Translations under genes and position numbers: made by a program
Source: Zanthoxylum bungeanum
Lineage: Eukaryota > Streptophyta > Magnoliopsida > Sapindales > Rutaceae
Direction: 5' to 3'
Assembly (NCBI GenBank): GCA_019454045.1
Contig: SKCR01006528.1
Location: 62,001-126,000 of the forward strand
Length of the DNA: 64,000 nt
Notes under the pieces: generated by a model
Seen by the model: the letters and a program-made list of their open reading frames with translations, nothing else
Databases searched by the model: none
What the model was told of the DNA's origin: nothing
Part shown: positions 24,274-35,759 of the stretch, in pieces
Layout of the letters: every line of letters begins with the position of its first letter
Numbering within the stretch: the first letter of the stretch is position 1

Positions 24274-26218
24274 TGTTGGAAAATAATAACCAAGCCCCAA
24301 GATCAACAAGAACAAGCAAATATATAAATACATGAATGAATAAATTGAAGTATGGCGGAATCATACTCACAATACTTGAAAATGGATGCTTAGATGATGC
24401 GAAAACTCCTCCCTTGTGCAGTGAAGCTCTCGGCCAAGAAGAAAAGAGGGACTCCAAGTCGAGTTTGATCCTTCCAAGCTCAAGGATTAGCTTCCCATAT
24501 CACCTATGTATGATCCCTTGAAGGTGCTAGCCTTTGTTGTGATTTTGAATGCACAACTTCTTCAAATCTTGCCACAAAAATTGAAGAAAGGAGAGCCAAA
24601 AACTGCTTGCAAGTTTCGGCAATGTGAGAGAGAAAAATTGAATGATTTTTGTTACAAAAAATCAATTTATATTTATGCCATAATATCTATTAAATTAATA
24701 ATAAACTTATGACACAAATCATGCAATGGCTTAGAGTGTCAAACACTCAATTTCCATGCAAAACCATTGAGTGCATTGTACACTATCTCCATGCAATGCA
24801 TTAGAGTTAAATAATGCATAATATGACATGTGTCATGTGGGCCCCACACGTTTCCAAATGAAAGTGGGCCACGTGCACTCTCGCGTTCGGGTTCGATATT
24901 TCCGAAATACCGAACTTACGTCGCGACGTTAATTAAATCCAATTTAAATAAATAATTGCGCCTAGCGAAATTATTATTTACGTCGCTAACGAATTAATTC
25001 TAAATAACTCGTTTGCCCGAATTAAAATCTAATTTTAATTTCGCGTCGAAATCAAATTTCGATTATTATATCGAATATAATAATTTTACGATTAATTCCA
25101 ATTAATCGTTCTCTCTCTATGTATAGTACTTTATCCAAGATAAAGTCTCTCCGTAATTAATCCAAGATTAATCGAGTTTGAATCATACGTCATTGGTGAA
25201 TCTTCGGGAAGCGACCCAAGAGATCTCTGGATATGTTGGCAGTAAATACGGCCGTCAGATTATCTGAATACGTACGTACCAAGTACTACGTTTTTACCGA
25301 TTTACAAGACAAGGTTAGCCTCTAGCAAAACGCCATGCCTACCCAATTCTCCAGAAATATTCTTATTGGAATATAAGATCTATAACAGGCGTAGTATACC
25401 GTAGTATAGTGTATATCGAACCAGTATCAGATGATCACATGTAAGGCCTGGGGCTGGAGATGTGTCTGCCCCGTACGATACACATATCGGACATCAAGCA
25501 ACCAGTCTCTTTGAATCGGATAATCCTGACCTAGTCATATTATCCCGATGGTTGCAACCATTATAGAGTACTAGTTCTGTATCCCTCGCGATCGTCATCT
25601 CATATGTCTGAAGTGATACTTCCATCTTGACATCACACCCAATACACTACGATTCTCGATAAATCCAGAAGAGGTGTACACAGAACCCGTTAAAGCCCTG
25701 GACCACCAAAACTAAAGTTTACCGATTGTCGTAAGTACTAGCGATGCAAGTCTCAGGTTAAGATCATATGCACCTACCCTGAAGCGGACTCCCATAGACA
25801 CGCAGACATACTACCAATAGGATTCCGCGGGGTCTATCCAGAGCGAAGCTGTTTTCCGTACCATCGGTAAAACACAACCTCCTACCGCACTTGCATAAAT
25901 ATCCTATACTTAAATATATGAGAACTATGCCGTTGTGCCCTCACAACATGCACAAGAAAGTACTAGTCTATTCCGCATTATCGATGTCCAATCTCGATAA
26001 TACTACGACTAGGGATATTTAATGATTAAACCTTTATGGATTGATACCGTCTCATATCATCACAATCCGGAACTAATCATAGGGACTCTTACCATTTATA
26101 TCAAAGTAAATAAATTACAAAACGGTAAAAGGCAATTTCATTACTACATAGTTAATTTTGTACAATAATACAATATCATTTACAAAATAGTGACGCTATG
26201 GGTCATAACTGTCTAACA
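24274..26218 (-). repeat. 5' LTR of C1
   Basis: 1945 bp partner of 4123-6072, with about 20 differences by eye. It holds the second C1 copy of the hairpin array (about 24885-25180), where a few arms have single-base differences from the 3' LTR. Confidence 0.92.
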
Positions 26219-26223
26219 CATTG

Positions 26224-27505
26224 ATGATGATTCACGAGTGGTTGATGATAGATGATGATGTTATGTGAAGGTCAGTGGGTGGAGTGATGCCGAGAGAGGC
26301 GTGATGAAGGGCAAGTTTCTGGGTGTCATTGAAGGTGGGCTGTTGATGAGGGACGTGAACAGATGAGTTGCTGAAAGGAGAATGGCGTGAGAATCAATGG
26401 CTGATCCAGGGGACTTTTAGCGTCAACTTGAGGGGCTGGTTTGAGGTCTTCAGGCGTGGAAAAAGGGTGCAGTTTGAGGCAGTGTTTTGGGCGTGAAATG
26501 GGCTGCAACAAGGGGGGTTTTTGGCGTGAACAAGAGGGCTAACTTCAGGGGTATTTGCGTGGATAATGGCTTGCTCCCATGAGGGGGAAGTCCTCAGTGA
26601 AGTGGAGGAGTTGGTGGTTAAATGGCGTGAAAGATGGGTGTTGTAGGCGTGAAGGGAGTGATTCCCTTGGTGTCGTGGATGTAGAAGATGGTGGTTGATG
26701 ATGATGTGGGGTGTAGATGATTAATTGATGATGATGATGATCAGAGGATCAAGATCAAAGTGGTGGCCGAGAGGTTCCATTGATGATCCTTTTTTCCAGG
26801 TGATGAAGAGTGGCGTGAATGATGATCAGAGATGATGATGAGTGGTGCCGTGTGGACCATGAATGGAGGTGATGAAACGTGATCAAAGGGAGAAGAATGG
26901 GCATGATTCGATGAGCTTTCGGTGGTGATGGAAGGCTTTGTTGAATTTGGAGGAAGGCTTCACGTGGGGGAAGACAATTGATGAGGGGAATTTGTTTTGT
27001 TGTTGATTTTGTGAAGAAATGTGGCAAGTGGGGGCTTGATTCACGGGATGAGGGGAAATTGTTTTTGGAGTATGGTGTGTGTTTTGATTATTTTATTATT
27101 TTATTATTTGTTGGTGTTGTTGTTTAATTTGTTTGTTTGTGAAAGGAGTGTGTTGATGTTAAAATTGGTTTGTATTTTATTAATGGTTTAATTTAATTTG
27201 AATTTATTGAATTGGTTGGTGAATTTTATTTTTGCATGGAAGTTGAAGGGTCACGAGCATGAAAAATTAGAGAGAGAGAAGGTGTGAGAAAGAGCGAGGA
27301 TAAAGGTTCCGAGCGAAGGATAATTTTGAAACGAAAATGCGACGATAGAACCCGAAGCAAAACGAGCGAATAAAATCCAAAAAAATGTTAATTCCTGACT
27401 TTTCCCTTCTGTTGTCCGCTTCACGCGACTCCCGCGACTTAAAAGGTGGTGCCTCCGTACGAGGCTCATCATTGGGACTTACCATGCAAAAGCTCAGTGC
27501 CTACA
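26224..27505 (-). repeat. LTR-A of T1, second piece
   Basis: It continues LTR-A after the C1 insertion, starting behind the second CATTG (26219-26223). It matches LTR-B from about 34350 to 35632. It is rich in GATGATGATG and GGCGTGA repeats and ends GTGCCTACA at 27505, followed by the polypurine tract on the minus strand (27506-27520). Open frames here recur in LTR-B and LTR-C as LTR copies. Confidence 0.88.
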
Positions 27506-27520
27506 GTCGCCCCCACTTTG
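27506..27520 (-). other. Polypurine tract of T1, unit 1
   Basis: CAAAGTGGGGGCGAC on the minus strand directly before LTR-A. The same sequence sits before LTR-B at 35633-35647. Confidence 0.75.
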
Positions 27521-27639
27521 ATGGGATTTGTTCAGTGTGTGCCAGTGACAATCCTATCAAAGTTCGTTCAATGCATTTTTACTTACCTGGCTCGCCAGCA
27601 GCCACCTGACTTACCTGCTGCTCGAGCTGAGTTGATGAT

Positions 27640-28440
27640 GCAGTGGACCTCGATCCTGGGACGCATCCCAATACCTACAACCGACAACGGGGGCCTCGAC
27701 CATGGGACGCATCCCAATACCGCTGACAAATTGGGCCTCGGCCCGGGGACGCATCCCCAAAATATGATGCAGTGGGTCCACGACCCTGGGACGCATCCCA
27801 ATAACTACAACTGACAACGGGGGCCTCGACCCTGGGACGCATCCCAATACCGCTGACAAAATGGGCCTCGGCCCGGGGACGCATACCAAAAAATATGATA
27901 TAGTTGGGACCTCGATCCTAGGACGCATCCCGGAACTACAACCGACAACGGGGCACCTCGATCCAATACCGCTGACAATAGGGACCCCGTCCTGAAACTG
28001 ATAATGATGTAGTGGGCACCTCGACCCTGGGCACGCATCTCGACCCAGAACTACAACCGACAACGGGGCACCTCGACCCTGGGCACGCATCTCGACCCAA
28101 TACCGCTGACAATAGGGACCTCGCCCTCGAACTGATAATGATGTAGTGGGCTCCTCGACCCTGGGCACGCATCTCGGCCCAGAACTACAACCGACAACGG
28201 GGGCACCTCGACCCTGGGCACGCATCTCGACCCAATACCGCTGAAAATAGGGACCTCACCCTGAATATGATGATGTAGTGGGCACCTCGACCCTGGGCAC
28301 GCATCTCGACCCGGAACTACAACCGACAACGGGGGCACCTCGACCCTGGGCACGCATCTCGACCCAATGCCGCTGACAATAGGGACCTCGCCCTGAATAT
28401 GATGATGTAGTGGGCACCTCGACCCTGGGACTAATCCCCA
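27640..28440. repeat. T1 minisatellite array 1a (about 130-bp higher-order units)
   Basis: Tandem units built from CCTCGACCCTGGG(C)ACGCATC, ACTACAACCGACAACGG and CAATACCGCTGACAA segments. Adjacent units repeat every 130-135 bp (for example near 28014, 28148 and 28278). GC-rich compared with the surroundings. The many overlapping long open frames are a by-product of the repeat. Confidence 0.85.
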
Positions 28441-29030
28441 AGCGAATACTGATATGGGCCTCGCCCTCATACTGACACTGATGTGGGCCTCGCCCTCAAA
28501 TTAAAACTGATGTGGGCCTCGCCCTCATACTGATACTGATGTGGGCCTCGCCCCCTAGACTAATACTGATGTGGGCCTCGCCCCAAAACTGATACTGATT
28601 TGGGCCTCGCCCTCATACTGACACTGATGTGGGCCTCGCCGCCAAATTAATACTGATGTGGGCCTCGCCCCAAGACTGATACTGATGTGGGCCTCGCCCC
28701 CAGACTAATACTGATGTGGGCCTCGCCCCAAAACTGATACTGATATGGGCCTCGCCCTCATACTGACACTAATGTGGGCCTCGCCCCCAAATTAATATTG
28801 ATGTGGGCCTCAACCCTGAACTGATACTGATGTGGGCCTCGACCCCAAACTGATACGGATATGGGCCTCGACCCCAAACTGATACGGATATGGGCCTCTC
28901 CCCAAACTGATACTGATATGGGCCTCGCCCCAAACTGATACTCGTATGGGCCTCGCCCCCAGACTGATACTGATATGGGCCTCGCCCCCATGCTGATACT
29001 AATATGGGCCTCACCCCAAACTGATGCTGA
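28441..29030. repeat. T1 minisatellite array 1b (about 30-bp units)
   Basis: Around 18 units of the type CTGATACTGATGTGGGCCTC followed by GCCCC(A/T)AA, with a period of 29-33 bp. All share the core GGGCCTCG with arrays 1a and 1c, so the three probably grew from one short seed. Confidence 0.85.
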
Positions 29031-30075
29031 TGTGATGTAGGCTTCGGCCCTGGGACTCATCCCCGCAACTGATACTGATGATGACATGGGTCTCAGCCCT
29101 AGGACTGATACTGATTATAATATGGGTCTCGACCCTCGGACTCATACTGATGTGATATAGGCCTCGGCCTTGGGACTCATCCCTGACACTGATGCTGATG
29201 CGATGTGGGCCTCGACCCTGGGACTTATCCCCGCAACTGATGTGATGTAGGCCTCGGCCCTGAGACTCATCCCTGACAATGATGCTATTGCGATATGGGC
29301 CTCAACCCTGGGAAGCATCCCCAAACTACTGATAATGATGTGGGCCTCAACCCTGAGTGTCATACCCGGAAAAACTGATACTGTGTCTCCATACCCGGAG
29401 TGCCGTACCCGGCAAAATCGATACTGTGTCTCCATACCCGGAGTGCCGTACCCGGCAAAGACTGGTAATGATGTGGGCTTCGCCCCAATTGTGTCATACC
29501 CGGCAAAGACTGATAGTGATGTGGGCCTCAACCCGTAGAGTGCCATACCTGGCAAAGACTGATAATGATGTGGGCCTCGCCCCCAGAGTGCCATACCCGG
29601 TAAAGACTGATAGTGATATGGGCCTTAACCCACAGAGTGCCATACCCGGCAAGGACTGATAATTATGTGGGCCTCGCCCTTAGAGTGCCATACTCAACAA
29701 AGACTGATTATGATGTGGGCCTCAACCGCAGAGTGCTATACCTAGCAGAAATGATACTAAACTGATGTGGGCCTCACCCCCAGAATGCCTTACCCGGCAG
29801 ATACTGATATGAACTGATGTGGGTCTCACTCCCAAAATGCCATACTCGGCAGAACTGATACTGAACTGATGTGGGCCTCGCCCAGAATGCCATACCCGGC
29901 AGGTATTGATATGAACTGATGATGTTGTGGGTCTCGCCCCCAGAATGCCATATTTGGCGAAACTAATACTGATGACGATGTGGGTCTCGTCCCTAGAGTG
30001 TCATACTCGGTAAGACTGATACTGATAATGATGCGGGCCTTGCCACCAATGTACCATACCAGGCAAAGAATGATA
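29031..30075. repeat. T1 minisatellite array 1c (about 50-60-bp units)
   Basis: Units combine GATGTGGGCCTC with AGAGTGCCATACCCGGCAAA and CTGATA. Between about 29360 and 29520 there are extra modules with TGTCTCCATACCCGGAGTG that are missing from unit 2 of T1. Repeats fade out near 30075. Confidence 0.82.
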
Positions 30076-31439
30076 ACGATGCAAATGATTTATTTCCACA
30101 TACTATATTGCTCTCCTCGAGACAATCTTTAATAGCTAAACATATTTTCGTCCTCAATGAATGCTTCGTGTCGAAACCAGAGAACCTTCAAAATACTTGA
30201 TACACTAAATTTTGATTGTCTGAATGGGTGATCTGAACTAGACTCTTAGTGTGTGTGTGCTAAGGCTCTTTCGTAGCTTAGTCCTTTAGTAAGCTAACTT
30301 GGTGATTTCGTTTCAGAGAATCGAACCAGTGGGTCTAACCAACCTGGATGTCTTAATCACATTCTGTGATTACTTCAGCATACTCAACATGATATGGTTT
30401 TCATCTTTTTCTTTCTTTCTTTCTTTTCATTTTCTTTTTTTTTTCTTTTCTCTTTTCTTTTCTGACACACCTACCCTTTAAGGTAGCATTTCTCCTCATG
30501 GTGGTCCTAATACTCGCCCATGGGTAGCTTCACGCTTATCGGTTATATGTGGTCTATTTTTTTCTTCTTTTCTTTTTTATTTTTTATTTCAGAGATTTTT
30601 TTCTTTATTTCCAACCATATCATATATCATAGCATTGGTAAACAAGTGTGGACACCCAGGCAAACGGTCATTCACTAATACATCATCTCTTCAACTAGTC
30701 ACCTCGATAACTACTCAGGCTTCTACTGCTAGGATCCTGTAATCAAGTGCTCGTGAGTCTAACTGAGATCAATCCAATTAGAATACTGGACGAGAGCATG
30801 TCTCGCACTTATCGTTTCTAGGGTTTCCCCTACAGCATTCAATGTCATCACAGGACATACGTCTAGCCACCAAAGATTTCTCATTTCTCTGACATTCCTC
30901 TTTTCAATTGCTGGTAATTTTGGGGCTTCGCCCCCAGGGGTTCATTTCTGCATATTGCTGGTATTATTTCATATGCTTTCAACTTGCTTGTATTCTACTG
31001 CTTTCTTTTTCCTTCTTTAAGACTAGCGAACACAAACAAAACAATAGAATGAAAACATATGTGTGTGATATGTAAGTACGCAAGTGTAGATGTACTCCAT
31101 TTTCGTGATGGGTTGGATACTCATTGTGCTCCTTGGCGCCATATGTCTCTGGTCGCCCCCTGCTGGTTCTCTTTTGTTTGAAATCTGCAAAAATAAAACA
31201 CAATACAAAGGATGCAAGTTACGTGTGTGCATGTATGCATGGATGAATTTCCTATCCCGTTGGGTTAGGTTTTCTGCCAATTCTCTTGGTGACTGCTCGG
31301 CCTTCTCTTCCTCAGGCAAAGTACAACATTAATCGACTCAGTGAACTCATTCCTTTCCAAGTCTAACGGTTTCGCTGCCCCGTTTCCCAATTTCTGAATG
31401 GCCATTCTGTCTTTTCTGCTTTACTCATTCTGAGAATTC
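30076..31439 (-). other. T1 internal region, no gene recognised
   Basis: Contains pyrimidine-rich runs (30400-30470, 30560-30610) and otherwise unremarkable sequence. The region lies downstream of the pol scrap on the minus strand, where integrase would be expected, but I see no HHCC or DDE motif. The overlapping frames at 30979-31332 run on both strands and are not convincing. Confidence 0.5.
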
Positions 31440-31830
31440 TCTGTGTTCCAGATCCTCTGAATATCATGATACCAAGGCTTCCCGTCATCGACTTCCACAT
31501 CCAATATCCTTTGTTCTATACTCATTTACTGGTTTACTTACCGTTATCAGCACAAGTGGTCTCATCACCAATTTCTCTGGATTTTCTCAAGTTGGCAAAT
31601 TGTCTGTTTCCGATAGGGGAAATCTCTGAGGGAGTAGGCTTGGTCCTTGAAGGTTCTTTAATGGTCATTTCATTCTGGTTGCATAAGCTTTTGTCATTGG
31701 CTATATGGGGCACGGTCAAGCTGGCCACAACATTAGTCAACACACTTGCAATTGTTCAAAAATTCGGCTACTTTGATCTCCAATCGATCTAGGCGGGATT
31801 CCTCGTTGGCTAACTTGCTCAGCTGATTGA
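31440..31830 (-). pseudogene. Scrap of Tat-type pol (linker between second RNase H and integrase)
   Basis: On the minus strand, a segment with NVVASLTVPHIANDKSLCNQ (about 31675-31740) is followed, in a shifted frame, by DDGKPWYHDIQ (about 31457-31488). In Tat/Ogre polyproteins the linker after the additional RNase H reads ADALANLAASL... then DGKPWYHDIK, so both wording and order fit. The same linker (DGKHWYYDIQNYL) occurs in the better-preserved Tat fragment at 61637-61918. It is the only trace of pol in T1, which supports the Tat assignment and a non-autonomous status. Confidence 0.65.
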
Positions 31831-32772
31831 TGGTCCTTTGACAAATCTTCCTTCTTTCCTAACCCAACGAGAATCTATGATGGCTTTTAAGACACAAAGG
31901 GTTAACATGATGCGTGTATGCATGAGATGTGTGCGATGTATGGAATAAATATGCTCATAAAAGAATTTACACTAATTGGCCCGTTATCATTTTAAAGTAT
32001 TAAATCACACTATTGCGTAGTGCAAACTTGTCCCAATTGAAAAGGTCCAACAGGTTTACACTTTGCGATAATAAAAACTAAATAACTTCAAATGATAAAA
32101 GGCACAAGTACAAACTGGCCCATCGGCATTTTAGAAATTTTGGCCTAATTGTCAAAAGGACATGAACTTGTCCCAGTTTAAATGGCCCAACGAGTTCACA
32201 TCTTTTGACAAAGAGTCCAACTGAATCCAAATGATAATGGTCCAAAACACAAGCATAATCAAATATTTTCTAAGGGTCATGCAACTAAGGTTCACATGTA
32301 GGCTTTATGAGTGTAAACAAAAGCTTTCGCTGGCGAAGGATTGTTCACAACTAGGACTCCCCACTCAAGGGTTCAAGCGACCAAGTGAACGCACCATTTT
32401 TATACCTTACGATACGTGCCGACGAGTTATGATGTGTGACTAACTATCGAATGGACTTCCCGTTGTAGATTCCCCAGAGGGAGGGTGGAGCGAGGCTCGC
32501 TTAACTACCCAAGCCCCTTAGGCTCTTATCGCTTGGTGACAGGAATAAACAACGAGTCCTCCAAACTAGTCTATCACAACAAGCTATGGGTGAAGGATTA
32601 TCTAGGTGCCTTCACAGCTTTTCCCCGAAGGGTAGTGAGTGAAGGAAGACACCAAACCATCACCTAGCCTTAACAATGATTTTGAATAAACTCCCTAAAC
32701 CCACAGTAGTCATGATTAATTAAAGCACAAATCCAAACATTACAAGACAATATTTCGAGGCCGATTCTCTAC
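31831..32772 (-). other. T1 leader region
   Basis: Non-coding sequence between the primer site and the pol scrap. It contains two related blocks with GGCCCATCGG/GGCCCAACGAG and CAAACTTGTCCCA-type sequence (about 32000-32220), then a region up to 32680 with an open frame on the wrong strand. No gag is recognisable. Confidence 0.5.
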
Positions 32773-32789
32773 TTCCAGTGGAGTCGCCA
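32773..32789 (-). other. Primer-binding site of T1
   Basis: TGGCGACTCCACTGGAA on the minus strand, three bases beyond the end of LTR-B. Ogre elements are known to use tRNA-Arg with a TGGCGACTC(T/C)GCTGGGGA-like site; this sequence is close to that. Confidence 0.65.
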
Positions 32790-32792
32790 GAC

Positions 32793-35632
32793 TATAGGAC
32801 ACATAAACTGGGCGACTCATGTTGTTCTAGACTCAGGGCCTAGTTGGGAGTACGGAGTAGCCCACGGGGGACTAAACCGGAGAGTAATGGAGTCGCCACC
32901 CGGTGTGAACCAGGAAAATGATTTAAGGCCGCACTCACCCCTCGCAAGGGAAGACCTCAAACCGTTGGGTTCGGAATGGTCCCTTACTTATGTCGTTTGT
33001 AATGAATGGATTTGTGCAATATTAACCAAGTCTACTCAACATACATGTTGGTCAAAGTAGTCTAAATTCTAGGTTTGCATGCTTCAACAGTAAACTTTTC
33101 ATAACGGCAAACATCCGACATCACACATCAAACATGCTACATACAAAGTAATCTAAACATGCCTTAATTTAAATTCCTAATACAAAAGGTAAATAACTAA
33201 AGTCATGCCCAAAAATAAAATAACATTCTAATAGCCTAATCATGCTCACATACAAGTTTGAGTGGAATGAAACATATGAATCTTTCAAGTGGTACGGGGC
33301 ATTGTATCCCGAGTGCAAACCATATTACCGTCCATTTTGGATTCGGCTATGGAATTTATGTTCGGGTTTCCATCCAATATACCACAAAAAGAACACATAT
33401 TTCATTCACCCGAAATCACATCATACACTAATTCACAAAACTCATGCGAAATAAAATAATAAAATAACTAAAAATAAAGGATAATAAATAAAAGGGTGCC
33501 CTCAGGTCTTACCTTTTAAGTCGCTTTCCGGGAGTGCGTTCCATGATGCCGGAAGCGATGTTGTTTCGATTGTTTTCTCTGGTTCGCTGTTTCTAATGTT
33601 TTCACAGGTTTACTGTTTCTACTATTTTCACTATTTTTACCGGTCTGCTGTTTCTGCTGTTTTTGCTATTTTCACATGCGATTTTCACTCACTGTTTTCT
33701 CTGTTTCTAACTGTTTTAACTCGCCATTTTCTCCGTTTCACTCACGGTTTCATGATGATTTTTCTCACAGTTCCAGGGCAGTTTTAAGAGGCCATTTACG
33801 TGTGCATGTTTAGGGTTAATTGTGGGCTAGTTTCTCGTGCATACATGCGGTGGTTTAAGGCAGTGCAGTAGGTGCATGGCAGTTTGGTGTGTGATGATGT
33901 TGTGCAGGGCTAGGGTTCTCGGTTAGGGCAATTTTTGTGTTCACATGATGATCCAAAATGGTTCTCTCTGCAGTGAAGGTGGCCGAGAGGTGATGCTTAT
34001 GGCGTGGGCTGGTTGAGGTGCGTGGAAGGTGTGTCCAGTTGCTGTTTCAGGCCGTGAATGGGTGTGAGGCTCCTCGGCAGTGCAGTGGCTAGGGTTGATG
34101 GCTGAGGATGTCTCAGCATTGGAGGATCATGGATGTTGGTGGTGAGCTCGGCAGTGCAGTGAGGGGCGTTGATGATCCTTGATGATGCTTCCCCCAGGTG
34201 ATGAAGTGTTGATGATGAAGGGTCTGGGCCGAGAAGGGTGTTGAGGACCGAGAGTGTTGATGAACGATGAGCTCTGCCTGAAGATGCCGAGAAGATGAAA
34301 GTTTGATTATGGTCAGCCCCTGTATGCCGAGTGATCAGCTGGTGAAGGGGAAGCCAATTGATGATGATTCACGAGTGGTTGATGATAGATGATGATGTTA
34401 TGTGAAGGTCAGTGGGTGGAGTGATGCCGAGAGAGGCGTGATGAATGGCAAGTTTCAGGGTGTCATTGAAGGTGGGCTGTTGATAAGGGACGTGAGCAGA
34501 TGAGTTGCTGAAAGGAGAATGGCGTGAGAATCAGTGGCTGATCCATGGGACTTTTAGCGTCAACTTGAGGGGCTGGTTTGAGGTCTTCAGGCGTGGAAAG
34601 AGGGTGCAGTTTGAGGCAATGTTTTGGGCGTGAAATGGGCTGCAACAAGGGGGGTTTTTGGCGTGAACAAGAGGGCTAACTTCAGGGGTATTTGCGTGGA
34701 TAATGGCTTGCTCCCATGAGGGGGAAGTCCTCAGTGAAGTGGATGAGTTGGTGGTTAAATGGCGTGAAGGATGGGTGTTGTATACGTGAAGGGAGTGATT
34801 CCCTTGGTGTCGTGGATGTAGAAGATAGTGGTTGATGATGATGTGGGGTGTAGATGATTAATTGATGATGATGATGATCAGAGGATCAAGATCAAAGTGG
34901 TGGCCGAGAGGTTCCATTGATGATCCTTTTTTCCAGGTGATGAAGAGTGGCGTGAATGATGATCAGAGATGATGATGAGTGGTGCCGTGTGGACAATGAA
35001 TGGAGGTGATGAACTGTGATCAAAGGGAGAAGAATGGGCATGATTCGATGAGCTTTCGGTGGTGATGGAAGGCTTTGTTGAATTTGGAGGAAGGCTTCAC
35101 GTGGGGGGAAGACAATTGATGATGGGAATTTGTTTTGTTGTTGATTTTGTGAAGAATAGTGGCAAGTGGGGGCTTGATTCACGTGGATGAGGGGAAATTA
35201 TTTGTGGAGTATGGTGTGTGTTTTGATTATTTTATTATTTCTTGGTGTTGTTTAATTTGTTTGTTTGTGAAAGGAGTGTGTTATGTTAAAATTGGTTTGT
35301 ATTTTATTAATGGTTTAATTTAATTTGAATTTATTGAATTTGTTGGTGAATTTTATTTTTGCATGGAAGTTGAAGGATCACAAGCATGAAAAATTAGAGA
35401 GAGAGAATATGTGAGAAAGAGCGAGGATAAAGGTTCCGAGCGAAGGATAATTTTGAAACGAAAAAGCGACGATAGAACCTGAAGCAAAACGAGCGAATAA
35501 AATCCACCAAAATGTCAATTCCTGACTTTTCCCTTCTGTTGTCCGCTTCCCGCGACTCCAGCGACTTAAATGGTGGTGCCTCCGTACGAGGCTCATCATT
35601 GGGACTTACCATGCAAAAATGCAGTGCCTACA
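32793..35632 (-). repeat. LTR-B of T1 (shared by both units)
   Basis: 2840 bp, complete. It has a primer site on one side and the polypurine tract of unit 2 on the other, so it serves as 5' LTR of unit 1 and 3' LTR of unit 2. Its outer end reads TATAGGAC where LTR-A has TGTAGGAC, a mutated terminal dinucleotide. About 3% different from LTR-A by eye. Confidence 0.88.
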
Positions 35633-35647
35633 GTCGCCCCCACTTTG
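35633..35647 (-). other. Polypurine tract of T1, unit 2
   Basis: CAAAGTGGGGGCGAC on the minus strand directly before LTR-B, identical to 27506-27520. Confidence 0.75.
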
Positions 35648-35759
35648 ATGGGATTTGTTCAGTGTGTGCCAGTGACAATCCTATCAAAGTTCGTGCAATG
35701 CATTTTTACTTAGCTGGCTCGCCAGCTGCCACCTGACTTACCTGCTGCTTCGAGCTGAG

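Larger units (their letters stand above)
4123..26218 (-). mobile_element. C1: Copia element (Tork/Angela-like), split by C2
   Basis: Minus-strand element with LTRs 4123-6072 (3') and 24274-26218 (5'), ends TGTTAGAC...CCAACA on the sense strand, and TSD CATTG at 4118-4122 and 26219-26223. The primer site TGGTATCAGAGC (24261-24272) matches initiator Met tRNA. The polypurine tract AAGTGGGAGAT is at 6073-6083. A 2.2 kb leader precedes gag. Gag-pol order (gag, CCHC, protease, integrase, RT, RNase H) is that of Copia. Gag is split by C2 at 9564-9568/21722-21726. By eye the LTRs differ at about 20 places, near 1%. Long LTRs and the polyprotein wording suggest the Tork/Angela group, but a tree would be needed. 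It is the same family as C3, as a different subfamily. Confidence 0.92.

Noticed and set aside
27446..29660. Many overlapping open frames of 60-204 codons in the minisatellites (also up to 277 codons at 35706-37226)
   Set aside because: They run on both strands and in several frames through tandem repeats whose unit lengths happen to lack stops. The products are repeat-like, and no start or context supports translation.
27640..30075. Possible CRISPR-like array
   Set aside because: Units are contiguous degenerate minisatellites without unique spacers of constant length, in a plant retroelement.
31466..31792. 108-codon plus-strand frame in T1
   Set aside because: The minus strand here shows Tat polyprotein wording in the order expected for the element's orientation; the plus frame is its shadow.
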